Part shown: positions 1 through 4,657 of the stretch, piece by piece | Numbering within the stretch: position 1 is the stretch's first letter | Layout of the letters: each line of letters opens with the position of its first letter | Assembly: GCA_905214265.1 (NCBI GenBank) | Contig: CAJMLQ010000123.1 | Location: forward strand, 1 to 8,795 | Direction: 5' to 3' | DNA: 8,795 nt | DNA from: an uncultured bacterium | GTDB lineage: Bacteria; Bacillota; Clostridia; Oscillospirales; Ruminococcaceae | Program-made: the position numbers and the translations under genes | The notes under the pieces: generated by a model | The model's database searches: none | Told to the model about the DNA's origin: nothing | Seen by the model: only the letters and a program-made list of their open reading frames with translations

Positions 1-64
1 CAGCCTTGAAACGCTCTTTATAATCATCACTGTTCATCATGCTTACGGTATTATTTAAATTCAT
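1..64 (-). CDS. crAss001_48-related phage protein, N-terminal fragment
   Basis: The first 21 codons of a gene that runs off the left edge; the visible product ends MMNSDDYKERFKA. I chose the ATG at 64 because AGGGAGG lies about 7 bases before it; two later ATGs at 40 and 37 are possible but have no good ribosome site. From memory, the motif DDYKERFKAE followed by a helical domain is typical of small proteins annotated as crAss001_48-related in Clostridia prophages. Their function is unknown. The start overlaps the end of the upstream zinc-ribbon gene by 14 bases, so translation is probably coupled. Family assignment rests on a short stretch and is tentative. Confidence 0.6.
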   Translation of the reverse strand, partial: MNLNNTVSMMNSDDYKERFKA

Positions 65-419
65 GTCTGTCCTCCCTCTTTTCTCCATAGCTGCAAAAAT
101 CATTCTCTTTTTTGTGACAATGATATTTGTGACAGTGCATCACGCCTAAATCATCAAACTGCCCGTGCTGACATTGACTACACCGCACCACCGGCGCAAC
201 GTCAACATTTTTCTTTTCTCCCAGTCCAACGCCATAATCGCTTCGTAGTTGTTGTATAGCTAAGTCTCTTTCCCACATAATTTGTTTGTATGCGGATTCT
301 GATACAACGTCAGCTGCAGGAAAATTCGCGATCTCTAACATCACATCCAGATTTTCATCGTCCTGCTTACCGAACAGGTGATCTAGTAATTTGGTCTTGC
401 TAATCAGATCGTCCTTCAT
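51..419 (-). CDS. Small phage protein with C-terminal zinc-ribbon-like cysteines
   Basis: A 122-aa protein of unknown function. The N-terminal half is charged and probably helical, with DLISKTKLLDHLFG at the start. The C-terminal part carries VVRCSQCQHG, then a Cys/His-rich stretch (CHKYHCHKKENDFC) and ends SYGEKRE. The pattern CxxC...C...C followed by DFCSYGE is a familiar zinc-binding tail in small Lachnospiraceae phage proteins. Inference: a metal-binding structural or nucleic-acid-binding protein. AAGGGGG stands about 8 bases before the ATG, which supports this start. The gene follows the 60-aa gene after 12 bases and its end overlaps the next gene by 14 bases. Confidence 0.75.
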   Translation of the reverse strand: MKDDLISKTKLLDHLFGKQDDENLDVMLEIANFPAADVVSESAYKQIMWERDLAIQQLRSDYGVGLGEKKNVDVAPVVRCSQCQHGQFDDLGVMHCHKYHCHKKENDFCSYGEKREDRHEFK

Positions 420-431
420 GCTGTGTCCCCC

Positions 432-614
432 TTACATATGCCCAAGCGTTCTCATTTGAGAGCATCGTTCCTTCATAACTTCCTTATCTTTCAGATCAAT
501 AACTTTCTGACAAGCTTTTTCCACAATTCTGAAATACTCATAGTTGCTCGTTTCAAATTGGATAAGATATTTTCCTTCGTCATTGCAGATTTGCGCATTG
601 TAGTTTGTTGCCAT
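432..614 (-). CDS. Hypothetical 60-aa phage protein
   Basis: I do not recognise this protein. The open frame extends upstream to 656, but the ATG at 614 is the better start: it has GGAGGAGGA about 7 bases upstream, and that ribosome site lies inside the last codons of the DUF551 gene. The N-terminal half looks like beta strands (KYLIQFETSNYEYFRIV), followed by a lysine/glutamate-rich helix and a short tail ending CSQMRTLGHM. There is no signal peptide or membrane segment. It sits in a coupled run of accessory genes, starting 2 bases after the upstream stop codon. Confidence 0.65.
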   Translation of the reverse strand: MATNYNAQICNDEGKYLIQFETSNYEYFRIVEKACQKVIDLKDKEVMKERCSQMRTLGHM

Positions 615-616
615 TG

Positions 617-820
617 TTATTCCTCCTCCGGTGGTTCTGGAAGCGGCATCCAGCACTTAATTTCCGTGATATACTGCTCTGTGACAGGATTTACAAAACC
701 GTTCCTGATTCGCTTCACAACCATTGGCATATAGCCAGAAAATGGGTTTCTTTTTGCGATACACACGGAAAAGGTGCCAATTTCCGGCAACCTGTCCTTC
801 ACGCTAATCCATTCGCTCAT
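617..820 (-). CDS. DUF551 domain protein
   Basis: A 67-aa protein that is essentially one DUF551 domain. It opens with the hallmark EWISVKDRLPE and ends with CWMPLPEPPEEE, matching the two conserved ends of that family, which is common in phages and prophages of Gram-negative and Gram-positive hosts. The function of the family is unknown. The ATG overlaps the stop codon of the XF1762 gene as ATGA, and AGGAGG lies 7 bases upstream, so start and coupling are clear. The middle (FSVCIAKRNPFSGYMP) is the variable part of the domain. Confidence 0.88.
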   Translation of the reverse strand: MSEWISVKDRLPEIGTFSVCIAKRNPFSGYMPMVVKRIRNGFVNPVTEQYITEIKCWMPLPEPPEEE

Positions 821-1275
821 TTGGATTCCTCCTGCACGCTCTTTTCAAACCGAAGCTTATACTGTGCCGGATAAAGGTCAACCTCTGGTCTGCGTGCGCC
901 CGTCCAGCGCAGCCCACCCGCTTTTCCTACACAGCGCCATCCAGCGGCCTTCAAACTGGTCCCCGGCTCCGTGTCCAGTATGTATGTAATCAGCCGGTGA
1001 TAACCCATTGCCCGTGCTGCACGCCATGCTGCGGCATATAGCATGGAGCAGGCATTCCGCGTCCCATCCGTACAGAGGCGGTTAACCTCAAGAGTCCAGC
1101 CGTCATCCAAATATCGTGCAACTGGCCGTCCTATAATTGCTACTCCCACAATCTTCTCACCTTCTGCACATCCGATTGAGAATTTATGTCCTGTAACAGG
1201 CTTGTGATGTCGATGATGCCGAAGCACATATTCATTTGCCTCCGCAAAGCTCACCGGCACGATTTCAAGTGCCAT
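817..1275 (-). CDS. XF1762 family protein (GNAT-like fold suspected)
   Basis: A 152-aa protein that I recognise as the XF1762 family, named after a Xylella protein and frequent in Clostridia phages. Conserved features seen are the histidine cluster HHRHH at residues 20-24, GHKFSIG at 29-35, VGVAIIGRPVAR at 43-54, LEVNRLCTDGTRNACSMLY at 62-80 and a C-terminal GGLRWTGARRPEVD. The arrangement, with a central strand-helix core and RLCTDGTRNA before a helix, resembles acetyltransferases, but no substrate is known and the GNAT relation is inference. The frame is open to 1332, but the ATG at 1275 has GGGAGG 8 bases upstream and fits the family's start. It overlaps the frameshifted MazG-like gene by 11 bases and the DUF551 gene by 4. 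Confidence 0.85.
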   Translation of the reverse strand: MALEIVPVSFAEANEYVLRHHRHHKPVTGHKFSIGCAEGEKIVGVAIIGRPVARYLDDGWTLEVNRLCTDGTRNACSMLYAAAWRAARAMGYHRLITYILDTEPGTSLKAAGWRCVGKAGGLRWTGARRPEVDLYPAQYKLRFEKSVQEESK

Positions 1276-1560
1276 CCTGTTCGCCTCCCAACGCCTTTTC
1301 TGCTTCCCGAATTCTCTGCTCCAACCGCTCAATTTTCAGATCCCGGAAACGCGTTACCAAACTCTCGCAATCGTGCAGGATCATCATCTGGTCAAGCATA
1401 ATGAGCACATCCGCAATCTCTTCCGCTATTTTCTCCCGGTTATCTTTGCCTCTGGCGTGCTTGCAGAGTTCTTTTGCAATTCGGACATTTCTTCAAATAC
1501 CATCAACGTCTGTGCTTCTGGGCCATATAGGTTGAGGGCTGCTTTTAGGGTGTCATTCAT
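1265..1560 (-). pseudogene. MazG-like nucleotide pyrophosphohydrolase, frameshifted
   Basis: Two frames together give a complete MazG-like protein of about 98 aa. From the ATG at 1560 the first frame reads MNDTLKAALNLYGPEAQ and holds the first metal motif, EExxE (residues 23-27). It would end at 1426 with an unrelated tail. Shifting by one base at the CAAAAG at 1476-1471 continues with ELCKHARGKDNREKIAEEIAD and carries the second metal motif EExxD (47-51) plus a helical tail to the stop at 1265. MazG-like enzymes hydrolyse NTPs to NMP and pyrophosphate and need both motifs. A fifth A in the run would restore the frame exactly. Possible causes are a real mutation, a sequencing error in a homopolymer, or programmed -1 slippage on AAAAG. 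GGAAGGGAG precedes the start. Confidence 0.8.
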
Positions 1561-1957
1561 GAGAGGTTCTCCCTTCCAGACCGCGCCACTTGAAATGTTT
1601 GCAACGATACTTTTCGCTTTCCTCATAGCAGCGGTGGCCATTGTTAGAACAATATTTGCCGCACAGGTCTGCAAAAGCGTTGTCGGCGTCAGCGTTATCA
1701 ACGCCATATCCTCGCCGGATTTCCTCAATATCTCCTATGATTTCGGATATGTCTTTCACCGCCTCATCCAGTTCCGCCTTCACGCGGTCCAGTTCTTCCT
1801 GCATGGATTCCAGTGCGGATGCGACATCCTTGCCCATATCTGGGATACACTTGTTCATGTTTCCGCCTCGAAAATATCTGCACCGTTCTTTGCAGTCTTT
1901 TATGCGCGGAGATCCTGTGCAACACAGCAGCGCCTTGACCAGCTCTTTTACTTCCAT
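1553..1957 (-). CDS. Cysteine-rich coiled-coil phage protein
   Basis: A 134-aa protein of unknown function with three parts. Residues 1-35 contain VKALLCCTGSPRIKDC and two more cysteines; similar openings (KALR-C...C..CPY) occur in small Clostridia phage proteins. The middle, from about residue 42 to 85, is a strongly charged helix with heptad-like spacing, probably a coiled coil. The C-terminal part has CGKYCSNNGHRC and YRCKHFKWRG, which resembles a metal-binding knuckle. The frame is open to 1978, but the ATG at 1957 has GGAGGACTGAC before it; that ribosome site overlaps the last codons of the PP-loop gene, whose stop lies one base upstream. The 3' end overlaps the MazG-like start by 8 bases. 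Confidence 0.7.
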   Translation of the reverse strand: MEVKELVKALLCCTGSPRIKDCKERCRYFRGGNMNKCIPDMGKDVASALESMQEELDRVKAELDEAVKDISEIIGDIEEIRRGYGVDNADADNAFADLCGKYCSNNGHRCYEESEKYRCKHFKWRGLEGRTSHE

Positions 1958-1958
1958 G

Positions 1959-2825
1959 TCAGTCCTCCATCCCCTCAAACAGCAGTTGATCTGGATTTTC
2001 CTCCATCCAACAGCGGAAGATATCCCGCCCGGATTCCCACTTTGTTTCTTTGCCGTCGGCCTTTATAGCCTTCAGCATCCGGTCAAATGCGTGAATATAC
2101 ATGGTCTTGTAGGCGGGATACCGGGCGAACTCAAAAAGCCGTTTCTTTCTCCCTGCCATCGGGCACCCCACGCAGCCTACACGGTCAAAACCGCACCGAT
2201 AAAGCGGATTCGTCTCCACCTGGCGTTCCCGCAGAAAGTCCCAGACTTCTGCATCTTCCCAGTCGATCACCGGATTAAATACTGTTTTGGCCTTTTGCTG
2301 GCACTGTTCAATAAGCCTGCGTCCATCATCATCGTCGCTTAGCAGCATGATTTTCTTTTTTGGGTCTCTGGTTATTGTCTCTGCGATTCCCCGCGTGTTT
2401 TTTCTCCGTATAGATTCCGCCCACCGTACACCGGTCACGATTGCCCGACTATTTCCCGCTGTTTCCTTGAGCACTGCACAGCAGTACCGCGTAAACCTAG
2501 TAGGAGGCATCCCTTGCTGCGGAATCAAAGTCCACATAGATACCCGATTTCCCTTGTATTCTGGATACTGAATCCGGCATGGGATCCCCGCCAGCTCCAA
2601 CTCCTGGAACTTCTTCCGGATATGCCGCACTGTCTCCGGCGCGTCTGCTGTCGTGTGGCTGTTCACCACCTCAAAAGGGATACCGGCGATTTTTGCAACC
2701 TCGATGCACACATCGCTGTCTTTTCCTCCTGAGTATGTCAACAGAATCGGCTTTTGATAGTGCTCCAGGCTGATTTCTGACGCCATCCGCATCCGCTCGA
2801 TTGCGTTATGAAGTTTGTCGCTCAT
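1959..2825 (-). CDS. PAPS reductase-family PP-loop protein
   Basis: A 288-aa protein of the phosphoadenosine phosphosulfate reductase/adenine nucleotide alpha-hydrolase group. The ATP-binding PP-loop is SGGKDS at residues 32-37. Further conserved parts are RYCCAVLKE (Cys115, Cys116), NPVIDWEDAEVWDFL (184-198) and CGFDRVGCVGCPM (Cys211, Cys218, Cys221). Those cysteines could hold an iron-sulfur cluster, as in some APS/PAPS reductases and in DndC-like enzymes. PP-loop enzymes adenylate a substrate before sulfur or nitrogen transfer or reduction; the substrate here is not known. A role in DNA or tRNA thiolation is as plausible as sulfate assimilation, for which no partners are present. It overlaps the upstream HTH gene by 20 bases; GGTGG lies about 7 bases before the ATG. 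Confidence 0.85.
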   Translation of the reverse strand: MSDKLHNAIERMRMASEISLEHYQKPILLTYSGGKDSDVCIEVAKIAGIPFEVVNSHTTADAPETVRHIRKKFQELELAGIPCRIQYPEYKGNRVSMWTLIPQQGMPPTRFTRYCCAVLKETAGNSRAIVTGVRWAESIRRKNTRGIAETITRDPKKKIMLLSDDDDGRRLIEQCQQKAKTVFNPVIDWEDAEVWDFLRERQVETNPLYRCGFDRVGCVGCPMAGRKKRLFEFARYPAYKTMYIHAFDRMLKAIKADGKETKWESGRDIFRCWMEENPDQLLFEGMED

Positions 2826-3153
2826 CCTTTATCCACCTCGTCACCAGCCGCGGCATGATCTTCTTCCGGCCCTGCAGCAGCTTGTTTACATAGCCCTCGC
2901 TTCGCCTCATGGCTTTTGCGATCTGCTTTTTGTTGTATCCGTCCAGCAGGGATTCCCAGGCAAATTCCCGGTTATCCGGCACATTCTCCGGCATCACCAG
3001 GGGCGGAAGCTCATATTGATAGCCGCTTTTCTTCACTTCTTCCGACAATAGTTCCCTGTCCACATGCAGCGCTTCGCCGATCTCTCCCCACCGGTACCTC
3101 TGCTTGTGCTTGTCCGCCGCCCACCGGAGTTCTGCGTCTGAAAGCTTTGTCAT
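2806..3153 (-). CDS. Small DNA-binding protein with two HTH-like segments
   Basis: A 115-aa basic protein. Two segments look like helix-turn-helix units: WGEIGEALHVDRELLSEEVKK in the first half and the clearer YNKKQIAKAMRRSEGYVNKL in the second, where KKQIAKAM...GYVNKLL has the spacing of a positioning and a recognition helix. The middle linker (ELPPLVMPENVPDNREF) is proline-rich. The frame is open to 3168, but the ATG at 3153 overlaps the methyltransferase stop as ATGA, the usual coupling here, so I prefer it although the ribosome site is weak. It lies between the methyltransferase-like and PP-loop genes, which suggests a regulator of, or DNA-targeting partner for, that cassette. That role is inference. 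Confidence 0.7.
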   Translation of the reverse strand: MTKLSDAELRWAADKHKQRYRWGEIGEALHVDRELLSEEVKKSGYQYELPPLVMPENVPDNREFAWESLLDGYNKKQIAKAMRRSEGYVNKLLQGRKKIMPRLVTRWIKDERQTS

Positions 3154-3851
3154 CCTATGCCACCCCATTGCTCTGCCATGGCGGCAGCTATGCCGGGAAA
3201 AGTTTTGCTTGCTGCGGTTGCCCGCTGGTCATGCGGCAAGCATCGGGTGTTGTAATACCACAATGTCTGCCTTTTGTGCTTTCTCGCTGTGGTGACCCAT
3301 TCATGGTATGCCATATCTGGCTTGTCGGCGGTTTTGGGTATCAGCGGTGGTAGACCTTTCAACCATAGACAGGTGGTTTTTTCCGTGTGCTCCTCCTTGG
3401 AAAGAGCAAACTGCCAGGGCTGGATGATCTGCGTTGGCTTTCTGTACTCTGTAGACATAACACCAACAGGATTTTCGATAGCTATCCGGGGGCAGTCAGC
3501 CTCAACAAAAGTCATGAAAAAACGGATTGCTGCCGCACGGTCTTGGAGCCTCTGCACCGCTTTCTCACCGTAGCGTTCAACATTAAACCAGCGATTTCCA
3601 GTGATGGTGAGATAGGTGCATGGCGGGAAAGCAATGAGCATGTCCCAACGGCTAAGTACATAATGCGGGGTGCCGTCACAGGTTTTGAAAAAGCAATAGC
3701 CATTTAACAACGGGAGCACATCTTGCTTGATGTGCCACTCCGGGTGTCCTCCAGAGCATGGGATGATGTCGCAACTGTACGCTTCATGCCCCATTTCCCG
3801 AAACGCCTTGCATACCTCCTGCGATTCTTCACAGGCTACCAGTACTTTCAC
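3150..3851 (-). CDS. DNA cytosine methyltransferase-like protein
   Basis: A 233-aa protein resembling a compact phage family often annotated as DNA cytosine methyltransferase. The start MKVLVACEESQ...GHEAYSCDI looks like the SAM-binding motif I/II region. FPPCTYLTITG at 75-85 corresponds to motif IV with the candidate catalytic Cys78, in the form PPC rather than PCQ. IENPVG at 125-130 corresponds to the ENV motif VI. The C-terminal SKTFPGIAAAMAEQWG is a strong family mark. It lacks the large target-recognition domain of true C5 methyltransferases, so its target, or even its activity, is uncertain. The start codon is GTG with GGGAGGGA ahead. It begins 3 bases after the coiled-coil gene and overlaps the HTH gene by 4. 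Confidence 0.8.
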   Translation of the reverse strand: MKVLVACEESQEVCKAFREMGHEAYSCDIIPCSGGHPEWHIKQDVLPLLNGYCFFKTCDGTPHYVLSRWDMLIAFPPCTYLTITGNRWFNVERYGEKAVQRLQDRAAAIRFFMTFVEADCPRIAIENPVGVMSTEYRKPTQIIQPWQFALSKEEHTEKTTCLWLKGLPPLIPKTADKPDMAYHEWVTTARKHKRQTLWYYNTRCLPHDQRATAASKTFPGIAAAMAEQWGGIG

Positions 3852-3854
3852 AGC

Positions 3855-4040
3855 TCATCCCTCCCAGCCGTCCGGGGTATTCATTTTCTCTACTGTCCGC
3901 AGCGCGTCAACTGCGGCTTGCAAGCGTCCAATTTTCACTTCCAGGTCATGCATTTCGCGCAGATGTCCCATTTGTTCGGCTCGGTTCTTCGCCTGTTTCT
4001 TGCGTATAACCTCGCGCTCAAAATATTCAATGTTCGTCAT
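3855..4040 (-). CDS. Small charged coiled-coil protein
   Basis: A 61-aa protein that is nearly all charged helix: EREVIRKKQAKNRAEQ followed by a leucine/valine-spaced stretch (LEVKIGRLQAAVDALRTVE) that fits a coiled coil, then a short tail ending PDGWEG. I do not recognise a family, and no catalytic motif is visible. Inference: a small dimer or an adaptor for a neighbouring protein. GGAGAA lies about 9 bases before the ATG. The start overlaps the end of the upstream gene by 14 bases and the stop lies three bases before the methyltransferase GTG, so it belongs to the same transcript. Confidence 0.7.
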   Translation of the reverse strand: MTNIEYFEREVIRKKQAKNRAEQMGHLREMHDLEVKIGRLQAAVDALRTVEKMNTPDGWEG

Positions 4041-4428
4041 TGTCCATTCTCCTTTTCAGATTGTCCGCCATGGTGCTGTCCCAGGTAAGCGCCGCGTATA
4101 GGTCCAAAGATAACCGCATCAACGTAGAGGCGTCTGCATGGCTCTCTAAGGCGTGTTTAATCTCATAGGTCAATCCATTCGCCCGAAGCAGAAACTCCTG
4201 GTACTGCGCCCACGCGGCACGCTGGCGGTTGTGATCAAATTCAAGAGCGCTGTGCAATGTTTTTACCGTACTGACTTCCTGCAAAAGGACCTCTTTGCTG
4301 CTTGTCCGTTCTTTGCTTCGCTCCGCGATCCCTCTAAGGCAGAGACAGGCCAGCTTGTCCTCGGCGGGCCATTCTTTTGGTATAGGAACCGCCGTTTTAG
4401 CAACGGCTCCGATCTCTTCAAACGTCAT
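4027..4428 (-). CDS. Hypothetical helical phage protein
   Basis: A 133-aa protein with no family I can name. It appears all-helical: an opening MTFEEIGAVAKTAVPIPKEW, a cysteine-containing helix (KLACLCLRGIAERSKE), a middle helix and a C-terminal region rich in alanine and leucine (LMRLSLDLYAALTW). Similar layouts, with a short N-terminal segment plus a helical bundle, are common just after the replication genes of Clostridia phages. The frame is open to 4476, but that extension would translate the repeat cluster; the ATG at 4428 has AGGAAGGA about 7 bases upstream and is preferred. It is the first gene after the putative origin, so its expression may depend on a promoter there or on read-through from the helicase gene. 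Confidence 0.65.
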   Translation of the reverse strand: MTFEEIGAVAKTAVPIPKEWPAEDKLACLCLRGIAERSKERTSSKEVLLQEVSTVKTLHSALEFDHNRQRAAWAQYQEFLLRANGLTYEIKHALESHADASTLMRLSLDLYAALTWDSTMADNLKRRMDNDEH

Positions 4429-4440
4429 TTTGATTCCTTC

Positions 4441-4477
4441 CTGGCAATCATCCTGGCAATTAACCCCGGCAATCATC
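4441..4477 (-). repeat. Left iteron cluster, three direct repeats
   Basis: Three 12-base units read on the minus strand as GATGATTGCCGG (4477-4466), GTTAATTGCCAG (4464-4453) and GATGATTGCCAG (4452-4441). The shared core is ATTGCC with GATG or GTTA before it. The cluster ends about a dozen bases from the ATG of the next gene, so a protein bound here could also affect that gene's ribosome site or transcript. Confidence 0.85.
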
Positions 4478-4519
4478 GTGTTTTCAAAAAAATATATACG
4501 GGTTTTTTTATACGATAAA

Positions 4520-4551
4520 CATCATCCCTTATATATATAGAAAAGATGATG
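4520..4551. repeat. Inverted repeat in the AT-rich core
   Basis: CATCATC at 4520-4526 and GATGATG at 4545-4551 are perfect reverse complements separated by an 18-base AT-rich spacer (CCTTATATATATAGAAAA). The arms share GATGAT with the iterons, so the same protein could bind both. A hairpin or cruciform that helps melting is the other reading. Confidence 0.6.
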
Positions 4552-4597
4552 ATCTTGATTGTCAGTTATTAATAAAGCCCGTGGTTATGGGATTTGT

Positions 4598-4643
4598 CTG
4601 GCAATCATCCCGGCAATCATCTGGCAATTAACTGGCAATCATC
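4598..4643 (-). repeat. Right iteron cluster, four direct repeats
   Basis: On the minus strand the units are GATGATTGCCA (4643-4633), GTTAATTGCCA (4632-4622), GATGATTGCCGG (4621-4610) and GATGATTGCCAG (4609-4598). The period is 11-12 bases, about one helical turn, so the copies would face one side of the helix. The GATG/GTTA alternation and the CC/TG ends echo the left cluster. The cluster is flanked by CCCGTG at 4578-4583 and its reverse complement CACGGG at 4645-4650. Confidence 0.85.
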
Positions 4644-4657
4644 TCACGGGATAATGG

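Larger units (their letters stand above)
4429..4657. other. Putative phage replication origin (iterons around an AT-rich core)
   Basis: This is the only intergenic stretch over 100 bases in the window and it lies just downstream of the helicase gene. It has three direct repeats at 4441-4477, four at 4598-4643, and between them a strongly AT-rich core (about 4481-4577) with runs such as TATATATATA. All seven repeats point the same way and read GATGATTGCC or GTTAATTGCC on the minus strand. Iteron clusters flanking an AT-rich core beside a self-encoded helicase gene are known from staphylococcal pathogenicity-island origins and other phage origins. The origin role is inference; a regulatory region is the main alternative. 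Confidence 0.55.

Noticed and set aside
1373..2342. Two long overlapping open frames on the plus strand (1373-2068 and 1641-2342)
   Set aside because: They lie opposite the MazG-like, Cys-rich and PP-loop genes, have no ribosome sites, and their products are serine/phenylalanine-rich low-complexity sequence typical of antisense frames.
4428..4476. Upstream extension of the 133-aa gene to an ATG at 4476
   Set aside because: It would translate the left iteron cluster as IAGVNCQDDCQEG; the ATG at 4428 has a much better ribosome site.
4499..4511. GGG followed by seven T as a rho-independent terminator
   Set aside because: No GC-rich stem precedes the T run on the plus strand, and no plus-strand gene needs a terminator there.
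4528..4565. Promoter on the minus strand: CTGACA at 4565-4560 with TATATA-like boxes downstream
   Set aside because: The best -10 matches are 19-26 bases away rather than 17, and AT-rich runs give such matches by chance; not strong enough to call.
4441..4643. CRISPR-like array
   Set aside because: Units are only 10-12 bases, nearly contiguous and without unique spacers of regular length.
4429..4657. Phage attachment site or satellite integration scar
   Set aside because: No integrase is visible, and the repeats are short, numerous and in one orientation, which fits iterons better.
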